Origin: Deltaproteobacteria bacterium RIFCSPHIGHO2_02_FULL_40_28
GTDB lineage: Bacteria; UBA10199; 2-12-FULL-40-28
Reading direction: 5' to 3'
Assembly: GCA_001798135.1 (NCBI GenBank)
Contig: MGRJ01000008.1
Coordinates: 1-28,374, forward strand
DNA length: 28,374 nt
Made by a program: the position numbers and the translations under genes
Part shown: piece by piece, positions 22,629-28,374 of the stretch
Numbering within the stretch: the first letter of the stretch is position 1
Layout: every line of letters begins with the position of its first letter
Notes under the pieces: model-generated
What the model saw: the letters and a program-made list of their open reading frames with translations, nothing else
The model's database searches: none
What the model was told of the DNA's origin: nothing

Positions 22629-25045
22629 TGCATTTCTTTGGTACAAATGGTTCTAAAATCGCAGTGTAAACAAAGATCAGGTGAGCTAGGGTTGGGATCA
22701 AAGACGCCTTGATTGATTTGTTTTACAGCATGCCCTACATTTTTTAAAGTATTTTGAATAACTGTGTCCCAATCTTTTTCAGAAATACGATTACGGCTTC
22801 CTAGAAATCCAGATTCTGGACCTTCCTCAAAGGCCAAACCTGCTTTTTTAATGTTTTTTAAACCAACCAAATAAAGTGAAGCTGGTTTTAAATTTTTAAA
22901 TAAAAGTTTTTGAACAGCTAAAACATATAGGGGTAGTTGAATAGAATCACCATTTTTAATTTGGTTTAAAGTATCCAGCTTTCCTGTTTTATAATCAAGA
23001 ATAGAAAAGTAAGTTTTGTTATCATCTACATCAATACGATCGATACGTCCTGTGAGATAAATTTCTCCATCTGGAGTATTTACTTTCAGATAGGGAATTG
23101 CATGAGTGCCAAAAGCCCATTCGTGGAGAGAGGGGTATGTTATTTTTATTTTTTTCCTCAAATCAGTAATTTCAGCTTGAAATGTATTTTTTAAAGCAGT
23201 TTTTGTTATATCACAAAAACGTTTTTTAACTTGAGGGTTGGCTCTTGATAAAAAAGAATCATTTGTGGCTTCTTGCTCTATCAGTGTTTCTACTGCATTT
23301 ATAAATCTTTGAGCATACACATCATAAAGAACAGCTTCACGATAAAGCGCCTGGTTTTGCACCAGACTTTTTTGAAAAACACGGTGAATAAAGCTACCTT
23401 TTAAATCTGCAGGAACATCAACTTCGTCTTCTGTGTCCTTTTTTAATTTCATTTGATACTTGGCATAATATTGATGTGGACATTTAAGATAAGTTTGAAT
23501 TTCTGAAATGCTAAACGATTTTTTTTGTTTTTTGGAATAAGTAAATTTTTTTTCATGAGTTTTTTGAATAGGTAGGGGGGCATCTGACACATTTTCCCAT
23601 TCTAAATGATAAGGGGCAAGGGTTACCTCTCTTCCTTTTTCATCCCTTTGAGGTTTTATAAACCATATTTTTTTTTCAACTTGGGATACAAGTTGGTTCA
23701 GTAAGTTTTTAGTTAAAAAATAAGAAGAGCCTGGAGAAATTTTTCTAAAAATTGGTTTTTCTTTTGTTTCCTTAGATAAAAAAGGAGGATCTTCTGGTTT
23801 TTTTGGATAATTTCCATCGGTAAAGCCTGGAACAAACAGGTATTCCCATTCTAAATCCAAATTTTGATTTAAATTAAGAAGACGAATTCCTTGTTTTAAA
23901 TAAGAACCCATTTGTTTGAAAACAGATTTTTCTTCTTCATAAAATTGATCAAGCAAGTTTTTTGAAAAATCTTTTGGATAGATAAGATCTGTTTCAAATT
24001 CCCAGGTCTCTGCAAAATCTTTATAATCCTGATTCTTTTTTACAGCCCACCAAAGAGCTTCATCTTGTTCTTCTGTTTTTTTGAAAACCCAATCCAGGAC
24101 CAGGGGATTTTGTGAAAGAGAGGGGAGATAGGGTGGCCAATGAGGAATTTTTGCTTCTCTCAAAAGAAGAGAGAGCCTTTTATGATAAAATGTGTTTGTG
24201 GGAAGAAGAATGGCTATGAAATTACAATGAACACCTTGTGAAATGAGTTCTTGAATTTGATGGGAGATGAAAGCACATTCGTAGCCTGGATCAGCTACTT
24301 TTTGTAAGGCAGTGCTGCTCTTTGATCCTGCTTCTAGGGGGGTAGTGGTATCAGATAAAAGTCCCAAATCGGTGAAGGCTTCTGACAGGTTTTCTTCTTC
24401 GTCATTTTTAAAATCGTGGGCATAAAAGAGAGTTAAATTAATTTGTGGAAAACACTCCTTAATCCCGTGCAGCCATTGTCTTTCCCCATGAGAGAGAGGA
24501 TATATTCCTGTTAAAAATAAATTTTGAGGGAAAAACAAGGGTGCTATTTTTTTTTCTTTTAAAAGTTGGCAGTTGGCTAAAATTAAATCCCCTTCATCGT
24601 AATGAAAAATATTTTTAAGTTCTTTTTGATAGTTTTCATACAGTTTTAATAATGGTGTATGCGCCAAATTTTCTGTGGATATTAAATTTCTTTTAAGGCC
24701 TGTTAAAATTTTCTCTAATCCACGAACAAGGCTTGGAAACTCTCTATGGGATGGAAATAAATTTTCGGTGTAAATTATTTTACGAATGATGTGTCTTTTA
24801 AGGCTGGATGTGGCGAAATGAACCCGTGGAAGGGAGGCTTTAAGTAAACGATAGAGAAAATCATCGAGGGTTAAGACCCTTTCACCCCAGAGGGGAGATT
24901 GTGTTTTTTCGATTATTTTTTGTTCAAAAAAGTTTTTCTGGAAAGCATTATCAACTAAAAGTGTGCCCTCGGAGTTAATTACTTGTGTGATGAGATCCAG
25001 ATTTTTTTGTTTAGAAAAAGGTCCGTAATAAAGTGCAACTGTCAT
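22625..25045 (-). CDS. addB: AddB-like helicase-remnant/nuclease with iron-sulfur cluster
   Basis: An 806-aa partner subunit of an AddAB-type enzyme. The N-terminal half corresponds to an inactivated helicase: the Walker A position reads YYGPFSKQKNL and lacks GKT, while FVPGFTDGNYPKK (about 404-416) recalls a helicase motif. The C-terminal part (about 510-806) is a PD-(D/E)XK nuclease (GSFIHRVFQKS, LTGRIDRID, SILDYKTGK) bracketed by four iron-sulfur cysteines, C522 and C792/C795/C801 (CLHCDFRTIC), the hallmark of AddB. It is shorter than typical AddB (over 1,000 aa). It is first in the operon, with a promoter at 25052-25080 that would start transcription at the ATG. Confidence 0.85.
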   Translation of the reverse strand: MTVALYYGPFSKQKNLDLITQVINSEGTLLVDNAFQKNFFEQKIIEKTQSPLWGERVLTLDDFLYRLLKASLPRVHFATSSLKRHIIRKIIYTENLFPSHREFPSLVRGLEKILTGLKRNLISTENLAHTPLLKLYENYQKELKNIFHYDEGDLILANCQLLKEKKIAPLFFPQNLFLTGIYPLSHGERQWLHGIKECFPQINLTLFYAHDFKNDEEENLSEAFTDLGLLSDTTTPLEAGSKSSTALQKVADPGYECAFISHQIQELISQGVHCNFIAILLPTNTFYHKRLSLLLREAKIPHWPPYLPSLSQNPLVLDWVFKKTEEQDEALWWAVKKNQDYKDFAETWEFETDLIYPKDFSKNLLDQFYEEEKSVFKQMGSYLKQGIRLLNLNQNLDLEWEYLFVPGFTDGNYPKKPEDPPFLSKETKEKPIFRKISPGSSYFLTKNLLNQLVSQVEKKIWFIKPQRDEKGREVTLAPYHLEWENVSDAPLPIQKTHEKKFTYSKKQKKSFSISEIQTYLKCPHQYYAKYQMKLKKDTEDEVDVPADLKGSFIHRVFQKSLVQNQALYREAVLYDVYAQRFINAVETLIEQEATNDSFLSRANPQVKKRFCDITKTALKNTFQAEITDLRKKIKITYPSLHEWAFGTHAIPYLKVNTPDGEIYLTGRIDRIDVDDNKTYFSILDYKTGKLDTLNQIKNGDSIQLPLYVLAVQKLLFKNLKPASLYLVGLKNIKKAGLAFEEGPESGFLGSRNRISEKDWDTVIQNTLKNVGHAVKQINQGVFDPNPSSPDLCLHCDFRTICTKEMQ

Positions 25046-25051
25046 GGTGGA

Positions 25052-25080
25052 TATATAAGAACTTTTGGATGGGAAAACAA
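25052..25080 (-). promoter_or_regulatory. Candidate leaderless promoter of the addB operon
   Basis: On the minus strand TTGTTT (25075-25080), 17 bases, TATATA (25052-25057), then six bases to the ATG at 25045. No Shine-Dalgarno is present. The predicted transcript start coincides with the start codon. Confidence 0.5.
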
Positions 25081-25116
25081 TTGGTTAAAAAAAGGAGAGT
25101 CTACCCCTCATGTTTT

Positions 25117-25347
25117 TTAATGACCTTTAGGGACAAGATTTAGTCTTTCAGCAATCCAATATTTTACAAGAGATTGACGACTCATGCCCAGTTGATTGGC
25201 CTGAAGATCCAGACGACTTACGACAGATGCGGGAAAGTCGATGTTTACTCGGAAAGTGCGGGTATCAAGCAGATCAGCGATGTCATTTTTTTCAAAATAG
25301 GTATCAAATTCTTCAGCTGTTTTAGGTTTTTTTGGTTTGGTTTTCAT
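25117..25347 (-). CDS. brnA: BrnA-type antitoxin
   Basis: A 76-aa antitoxin from ATG 25347, which has GAGGAG nine bases upstream; a GTG at 25368 in the same frame lacks this support. The N-terminal half is basic, then acidic (AEEFDTYFEKNDIADLLD). The C-terminal half, FRVNIDFPASVVSRLDLQANQLGMSRQSLVKYWIAERL, is a ribbon-helix-helix DNA-binding module as in BrnA proteins. It overlaps the end of the brnT toxin gene by 26 bases, the usual toxin-first order of this family. It should neutralise BrnT and repress the shared promoter. Confidence 0.82.
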   Translation of the reverse strand: MKTKPKKPKTAEEFDTYFEKNDIADLLDTRTFRVNIDFPASVVSRLDLQANQLGMSRQSLVKYWIAERLNLVPKGH

Positions 25348-25594
25348 AAAGCATCTCCTCTTTTTCACGGGAACGGCGGCAACTGATAATACGGATTCGC
25401 CTGCCCCGTAAGGTGTAAATACAAGTGTAGAGTTTTCCTCTCAAGGGACCAATAATGGCAAAACGGTTTTCATACTCTCCTTTTGTGGCAAATTCGATAA
25501 AGGGCCCCTCCCATAAATCTTGAGCGTTAATAAAATTAATACCATGTTTACTTTTGTTGTTTCGGCTTTTGTTCTCATCAAACTCAAATTCCAC
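25322..25594 (-). CDS. brnT: BrnT-type ribonuclease toxin
   Basis: A 90-aa toxin of the BrnT family (RelE-like fold, ribonuclease). The family start, EFEFDENKSRNNKSKHGINFINAQDLW, and the end, RRIRIISCRRSREKEEMLYE, are clear; most relatives have ISARR where this one has ISCRR. The start codon is GTG at 25594, six bases after the -10 box of the promoter at 25601-25628, so the message may be leaderless. It is followed by, and overlaps, brnA. The pair sits at the border between the addAB operon and a group of accessory genes. Confidence 0.85.
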   Translation of the reverse strand: MEFEFDENKSRNNKSKHGINFINAQDLWEGPFIEFATKGEYENRFAIIGPLRGKLYTCIYTLRGRRIRIISCRRSREKEEMLYENQTKKT

Positions 25595-25600
25595 TTATAA

Positions 25601-25628
25601 AGTATACTAAAAATATACATTTTTGCAA
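25601..25628 (-). promoter_or_regulatory. brnTA promoter with palindromic operator
   Basis: On the minus strand TTGCAA (25623-25628), 16 bases, TATACT (25601-25606). An inverted repeat GTATA (25602-25606) and TATAC (25614-25618) overlaps the -10 and spacer, and AGTATACT (25601-25608) is itself palindromic, as expected for an autoregulated toxin-antitoxin promoter. The -35 lies within the start of the KilA-N fossil. Confidence 0.55.
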
Positions 25629-26010
25629 CATAAAATAAGCCTAAGGCTTCCACGCCCTTCAATTGAATTTCTCGGTATTTGGGAACAAATCAATAACCCT
25701 GATTTCAAAGGGGTCGAATTCGACGCCTTTAAAAATAGTGCAGGGAGCAACTCTTTTGTTTTATCCCCCCAAAAATGGATTGAAGCAACCCATGCCATCG
25801 GCATTATTTCAAAATCTGGTCGTCATTCGTGACCATTCAAGTGTTGAGCAATTGGTTGTTCTATCAAACCTTGAAACAATGAATGCAGAACTTATACGGC
25901 AAAAACTTACGCAGCCTGAAAGGCTCCGACGGTTAAATGAAATTGCGATTATTCAAATAAAATCGCTATTGGGGAATCCTTCAATTAAAAAGCTGAGATC
26001 TGGCATCTGA
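25623..26010 (+). pseudogene. KilA-N domain protein, 5'-truncated with an internal deletion and frameshift
   Basis: Two overlapping frames together recall one KilA-N family protein. The first (25623 to TGA at 25830-25832) encodes SIEFLGIWEQINNPDFKGVEF, then NSFVLSPQKWIEATHAIGI, then ISKSGR, the family's N-terminal core. The second picks up at 25825 with IRDHSSVEQLVVLSNLET, then MNAELIRQKLTQPERLRRLN, the family's C-terminal end. The expected middle (the GGTYAHKDIAFEFASWIS region and about 100 residues or more) is missing, and the frame changes at the scar near 25818-25827. The very N-terminus is also absent. The gene is therefore dead, and recently enough that both ends remain recognisable. 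Confidence 0.75.
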
Positions 26011-26073
26011 TCTCCTATTTTTATACTCCTTTCAATTATTTTAAATAATCCGAAACTTTTGAGGGGTAAATAA

Positions 26074-26102
26074 ATTAAATACCAACGGCTCATAAAATCC
26101 AT
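26074..26102 (+). repeat. Direct repeat flanking yhcG, left copy
   Basis: A 29-base sequence with core TACCAACGGCTCATAAAATC recurs at 27329-27357 with one mismatch (CATAAAAT versus CATTAAAT). The copies are 1,255 bases apart and bracket exactly one gene, the DUF1016 nuclease. A looser match (TAGGGGGGAT here, TAGGGGGAT there) lies downstream of both, so the duplication may once have been longer. Confidence 0.85.
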
Positions 26103-26155
26103 AACAGCTTCCATTCTAAGAACTGGCTTTTTAGGGGGGATTTGGGTAGGGAATA

Positions 26156-27325
26156 ATGGTTTTAGAAAACGATATGACTAAATTTCCAACAAAAAAATCC
26201 GCTCTTTTCACCTACGCTGATCTTCTTGGTCAAATCAAAACCCGCATCCAGCAAGGGCAAACACGTGCTGTCATGTCGGCAAACGCCGAGATGATTTCCA
26301 TGTATTGGGAAATCGGATGCCTACTTGATGAGCAGCAAAAAGAAAGGGGCTGGGGTGCAAGAGTGATTCCACGCCTTTCAAAAGACATTCACAATGAATT
26401 GCCGGAAGTGAAGGGATTTTCAGAGCGCAATCTCAAGAGAATGATTGCATTTTATAGGACTTATCCCGCGTTTCAAACAATTGTGCCACAGGCTGTGGCA
26501 CAATTGGCCCCTCGTTCAAAAATGCCACACGCCGTGGCACAAATACACCCTAACGAATTGATCTTAAGTCTCCCTTGGGGGCATCACTTTTTACTCATTG
26601 AAAAGGTTGAAGATCACGAAACCCGCTTCTGGTACATGCAACAAGTTTTGGAGCAAGGTTGGGGGCGTGACACATTGAGCGCCATGATCAAAAGCAGTGT
26701 CCATAAACGTCAAGGCAAACTGACATCGAATTTCAAAACGCATCTTCCCTTGCCACAATCCGAGCTGGTTGAGCAAACACTTAAAGACCCCTACATTTTT
26801 GATTTTATGACTTTAGCAGAACCTTTTCACGAACGTGAACTTGAAACGGGCCTAGTCAAGCATCTCGAAAAATTTTTAATTGAACTGGGTCAAGGTTTTG
26901 CCTTTGTAGGTCGCCAGTACCATGTTGAGGTGAGTGATAAAGATTTCTATATTGATTTGCTTTTTTATCATCTTAAGCTTCGCTCCTATGTTGTCATTGA
27001 ATTGAAAAAAGGTCCTTTCAAACCGGAATACGCCGGTAAGATGAATTTTTATTGCAGTGTTGTTGACGACAAAATCAAGACCGAAGCCGATAATCCAACG
27101 ATAGGGCTCATTCTCTGTCAAGATCGCGATCGCATTCTGGCCGAGTATTCTCTTCGCGATATTAATAAACCAATTGGTGTTTCTGGTTATGAATTAACAC
27201 AAAAACTACCGGCGAAATTGCAAAGCAGCCTTCCTTCCATTAAACAAATTGAGGCTGAGCTGTCGGCAACAACCAAAACATCATTGTTAAAGAAGAAAGA
27301 AAATAAGCAGCAAAGAATAACGTGA
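26156..27325 (+). CDS. yhcG: YhcG/DUF1016 family PD-(D/E)XK nuclease
   Basis: A 389-aa protein of the DUF1016 family, a group of putative endonucleases common in variable genome regions near restriction and toxin-antitoxin genes. The N-terminal DUF1016_N part (20-180) has MYWEIGCLLDEQQKERGWGARVI and GFSERNLKRMIAFYRTYP. The C-terminal nuclease has D267 in DFYIDLLFYH and E282-x-K284 in VVIELKKGPFKPEYAGKMNFY. Between them lies an unusual duplicated segment, VPQAVAQLAPRSK (110-122) then MPHAVAQIHPNEL (123-135), encoded by DNA inverted repeats. The natural substrate is not established. The gene is bracketed by 29-bp direct repeats. A second in-frame ATG at 26174 is possible. Confidence 0.88.
   Translation: MVLENDMTKFPTKKSALFTYADLLGQIKTRIQQGQTRAVMSANAEMISMYWEIGCLLDEQQKERGWGARVIPRLSKDIHNELPEVKGFSERNLKRMIAFYRTYPAFQTIVPQAVAQLAPRSKMPHAVAQIHPNELILSLPWGHHFLLIEKVEDHETRFWYMQQVLEQGWGRDTLSAMIKSSVHKRQGKLTSNFKTHLPLPQSELVEQTLKDPYIFDFMTLAEPFHERELETGLVKHLEKFLIELGQGFAFVGRQYHVEVSDKDFYIDLLFYHLKLRSYVVIELKKGPFKPEYAGKMNFYCSVVDDKIKTEADNPTIGLILCQDRDRILAEYSLRDINKPIGVSGYELTQKLPAKLQSSLPSIKQIEAELSATTKTSLLKKKENKQQRIT
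26478..26539 (+). repeat. Inverted and tandem repeats inside yhcG
   Basis: CAATTGTGCCACA (26478-26490) and TGTGGCACAATTG (26494-26506) form a perfect 13-bp stem with a 3-base loop. Thirty-nine bases downstream (13 codons) a related block at 26523-26542 matches the 20-base unit from 26484 at 18 positions and has its own TGCCAC/GTGGCA arms. The frame stays open, so the element is translated. Confidence 0.8.
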
Positions 27326-27328
27326 TAG

Positions 27329-27357
27329 ATTAAATACCAACGGCTCATTAAATCCAT
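27329..27357 (+). repeat. Direct repeat flanking yhcG, right copy
   Basis: The 28-of-29 match to 26074-26102 starts three bases after the yhcG stop codon. The remaining 190 or so bases to dinD hold a short GTGCC-A-GGCAC palindrome (about 27400-27410), the hairpin at 27494-27523, and no gene that I can support. Confidence 0.85.
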
Positions 27358-27449
27358 CTTAGAAGAAAATGTAGGGGGATATCTTTAGAGAAATCAGTGC
27401 CAGGCACGTATGTATGATTTTATAAGGGGTTATTTAATCAGAAAATTTC

Positions 27450-27480
27450 TTGTAAAGTGAACGGATAGTAGGGTTAAAAT
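27450..27480 (+). promoter_or_regulatory. Weak candidate dinD promoter
   Basis: TTGTAA (27450-27455) with TTAAAA or TAAAAT 18-19 bases downstream (27474-27480). The spacing is long, so confidence is low. The transcript would include the hairpin at 27494-27523. Confidence 0.25.
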
Positions 27481-27493
27481 CTTTATTACTTAG

Positions 27494-27523
27494 AACCATG
27501 GCGAGGATTACCTCGAGATGGTT
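27494..27523 (+). promoter_or_regulatory. Hairpin/operator-like palindrome upstream of dinD
   Basis: AACCAT (27494-27499) pairs with ATGGTT (27518-27523) and CGAGG (27502-27506) with CCTCG (27511-27515), loop ATTA, interrupted by one symmetric two-base mismatch. It is followed by a T-rich stretch, so it could act as an attenuator or a protein-binding operator. It does not match LexA boxes I know. Confidence 0.45.
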
Positions 27524-27549
27524 TTCTTATAATTACAAGGAGTTATCGT

Positions 27550-28314
27550 ATGACAGATACAAAAACCGATTTGATGGTTGATCCACAAAATGTCTTTGAA
27601 ATTCATAAAAAAATGGATCCAAATGGGCAAGAATATTGGTCTGCACGTGATCTAAGCAAAATTTTGCAATATTCTGAATTTCGACATTTTCAACCGGTAA
27701 TCGACAAGGCAAAATTGGCGTGCCTGAACAGTGGCCACAAGAACGAAAACCATTTTGTTGATTCAGAGGAAGACGTGGCCATTGGATCAGGGGCAACTAA
27801 GGTAATGCCTGCAATATTTTTGTCTCGTTATGCCTGTTATTTAATTGTTCAAAATGCTGACCCATCAAAAGAAATTGTTGCGAAGGGCCAGACGTATTTT
27901 GCCTTTCAAACGAGAAGACAAGAATTATCAGAACTAGAAAGAGAAAATGAGAAACGTCTTTTACTGCGAGAAGAAATTTCTAAGCATAATGTTAATCTTG
28001 CTGAGGTCGCCAAAAAATCAGGCATTAAAGAGCCACTTGATTATGCAATATTTCAGGATCATGGTTATAAAGGCCTCTATGGTGGACTGGGTGCAAAAGA
28101 CATTCACAACAGAAAGAAATTAAAGAAAAGTCAGAAGATTTTGGATCACATGGGTAGCACTGAACTTGCCGCCAATTTGTTTCGTGCAACGCAAACAGAA
28201 GAAAAACTCAAGCGCGAATCCCATCAAAACAAACATCAGGCAAATCAGACTCACTACAATGTGGGTAAAAAGGTTAGACTGATCTTCCCCCGAAAAAGTG
28301 GACACCAAAATTAA
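27550..28314 (+). CDS. dinD: DinD-like protein, 3' end replaced by an insertion sequence
   Basis: A BRO-N/DinD family protein, 254 aa as read here. The first part (WSARDLSKILQYSEFRHFQPVIDKAKLAC, then SRYACYLIVQNADPSKEIVAKGQTYFA) is the BRO-N module of DNA damage-inducible protein D. The middle (GIKEPLDYAIFQDHGYKGLYGGLGAKDIHNRK) and the start of the end region (LFRATQTEEKLKRE, then THYNVGKKVR) also match. After GKKVR the sequence becomes LIFPRKSGHQN, which is the terminal inverted repeat of an IS3-family element read through, so the native C-terminus (about 20-30 residues in relatives) is cut off. AAGGAG precedes the ATG. E. coli DinD inhibits RecA and belongs to the SOS regulon; activity of this disrupted copy is doubtful. 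Confidence 0.85.
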   Translation: MTDTKTDLMVDPQNVFEIHKKMDPNGQEYWSARDLSKILQYSEFRHFQPVIDKAKLACLNSGHKNENHFVDSEEDVAIGSGATKVMPAIFLSRYACYLIVQNADPSKEIVAKGQTYFAFQTRRQELSELERENEKRLLLREEISKHNVNLAEVAKKSGIKEPLDYAIFQDHGYKGLYGGLGAKDIHNRKKLKKSQKILDHMGSTELAANLFRATQTEEKLKRESHQNKHQANQTHYNVGKKVRLIFPRKSGHQN

Positions 28315-28374
28315 GCGGCGAGAGCCGTTAATTGTTGATGAGAACTTTCATACTCCACCGGGGTTTTATAACCA
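28280..28374 (-). mobile_element. IS3-family insertion sequence, right end only
   Basis: The element begins at TGATCTTCCCCCG, running into AAAAAGTGGACAC (28280-28305), which has the TG start and GTGGACA core usual for IS3-family terminal repeats. The transposase stop lies 31 bases inside, as in this family. The rest of the element, its other end and the target duplication are beyond the window. It interrupts dinD. Confidence 0.8.
28311..28374 (-). CDS. IS3-family transposase OrfB, C-terminal end
   Basis: The minus strand encodes 20 residues before TAA (28313-28311): GYKTPVEYESSHQQ and a short LTALAA tail. G-Y-K-T-P-x-E-Y/F is the conserved ending of IS3-family DDE transposases (rve domain, after YNxxRPHSSL). 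The gene continues past the right edge. Its stop shares bases with the stop of the dinD readthrough frame. Confidence 0.8.
   Translation of the reverse strand, partial: GYKTPVEYESSHQQLTALAA

Noticed and set aside
26074-27357. Integron attC-type cassette around yhcG
   Set aside because: The repeat lacks the RYYYAAC/GTTRRRY core pairs and inner inverted arms expected of attC, and no integrase is seen.
27400-27549. LexA box upstream of dinD
   Set aside because: No match to the gamma-proteobacterial CTG-N10-CAG, Gram-positive GAAC-N4-GTTC or Bdellovibrio-like TTAC-N3-GTAA patterns.
28311-28330. Relation between the yhcG direct repeat (ACGGCTC) and the IS end (GAGCCGT)
   Set aside because: The shared 7-base match lies in transposase coding sequence and is most likely chance.
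1-28374. tRNA, rRNA, CRISPR array or replication origin
   Set aside because: Scanning the intergenic gaps by eye shows no cloverleaf-like T-arm sequences, no spaced direct-repeat array and no DnaA-box cluster.

Overview
This is an AT-rich stretch of bacterial chromosome, mostly housekeeping genes, with an accessory tail from about 25.1 kb to the right edge. Lipoprotein signal peptides with lipoboxes, an LpoA-like lipoprotein, a VKOR-Dsb disulfide enzyme and ApbE point to a double-membraned bacterium. The gene mix and the scattered GC-rich palindromic repeats recall uncultivated lineages once placed in Deltaproteobacteria or near Bdellovibrionota; that placement is inference only, since no rRNA gene is present.

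Left part (1-6.4 kb). A fragment of an unidentified gene and a palindromic repeat are followed by an orphan HigA/COG3636-type antitoxin (minus strand) with a palindromic operator over its promoter. A plus-strand block then makes 7-deazaguanine (queuosine) precursors and controls dNTPs: queC, a DUF366 gene, queE, a dGTPase-like gene, and a 75-aa protein of possible Sm-like fold. It converges on leuC-leuD (minus strand).

Centre (6.4-19.3 kb). A plus-strand run encodes an extended SDR epimerase, a DUF1285 protein, HemW, GrpE, an LpoA-like TPR/periplasmic-binding lipoprotein and ThiL, tightly packed and often overlapping. A small M48-like metallopeptidase and an RlmD-type rRNA methyltransferase follow. 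On the minus strand come a thiolase and a VKOR-DsbA fusion, a small Ala/Pro-rich lipoprotein with a clear intrinsic terminator, then ApbE with a 4-TM partner. A basic helical protein lies between them on the plus strand.

Right part (19.3-25.1 kb). Two small plus-strand ORFs share a frame and are separated by a single TAA. They converge on a three-gene AddAB-like operon (minus strand): addB, an AddA-type helicase lacking its nuclease domain, and a separate RecB-like PD-(D/E)XK nuclease. The genes are joined by ATGA and TAATG stop/start overlaps.

Accessory tail (25.1-28.4 kb). It holds a BrnT/BrnA toxin-antitoxin pair, a KilA-N gene fossil with an internal deletion, a YhcG/DUF1016 nuclease gene flanked by 29-bp near-perfect direct repeats, and a dinD gene cut near its 3' end by an IS3-family element that runs off the window.

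Three cross-cutting patterns stand out. First, several transcription units have promoters whose predicted start coincides with the start codon (leaderless mRNA). Second, converging genes repeatedly overlap at their stop codons. Third, a GC-rich hairpin repeat abuts dgt and rlmD in frame and can mislead start-site calls. No tRNA, rRNA or CRISPR was seen. No gene-free stretch exceeds 300 bases.
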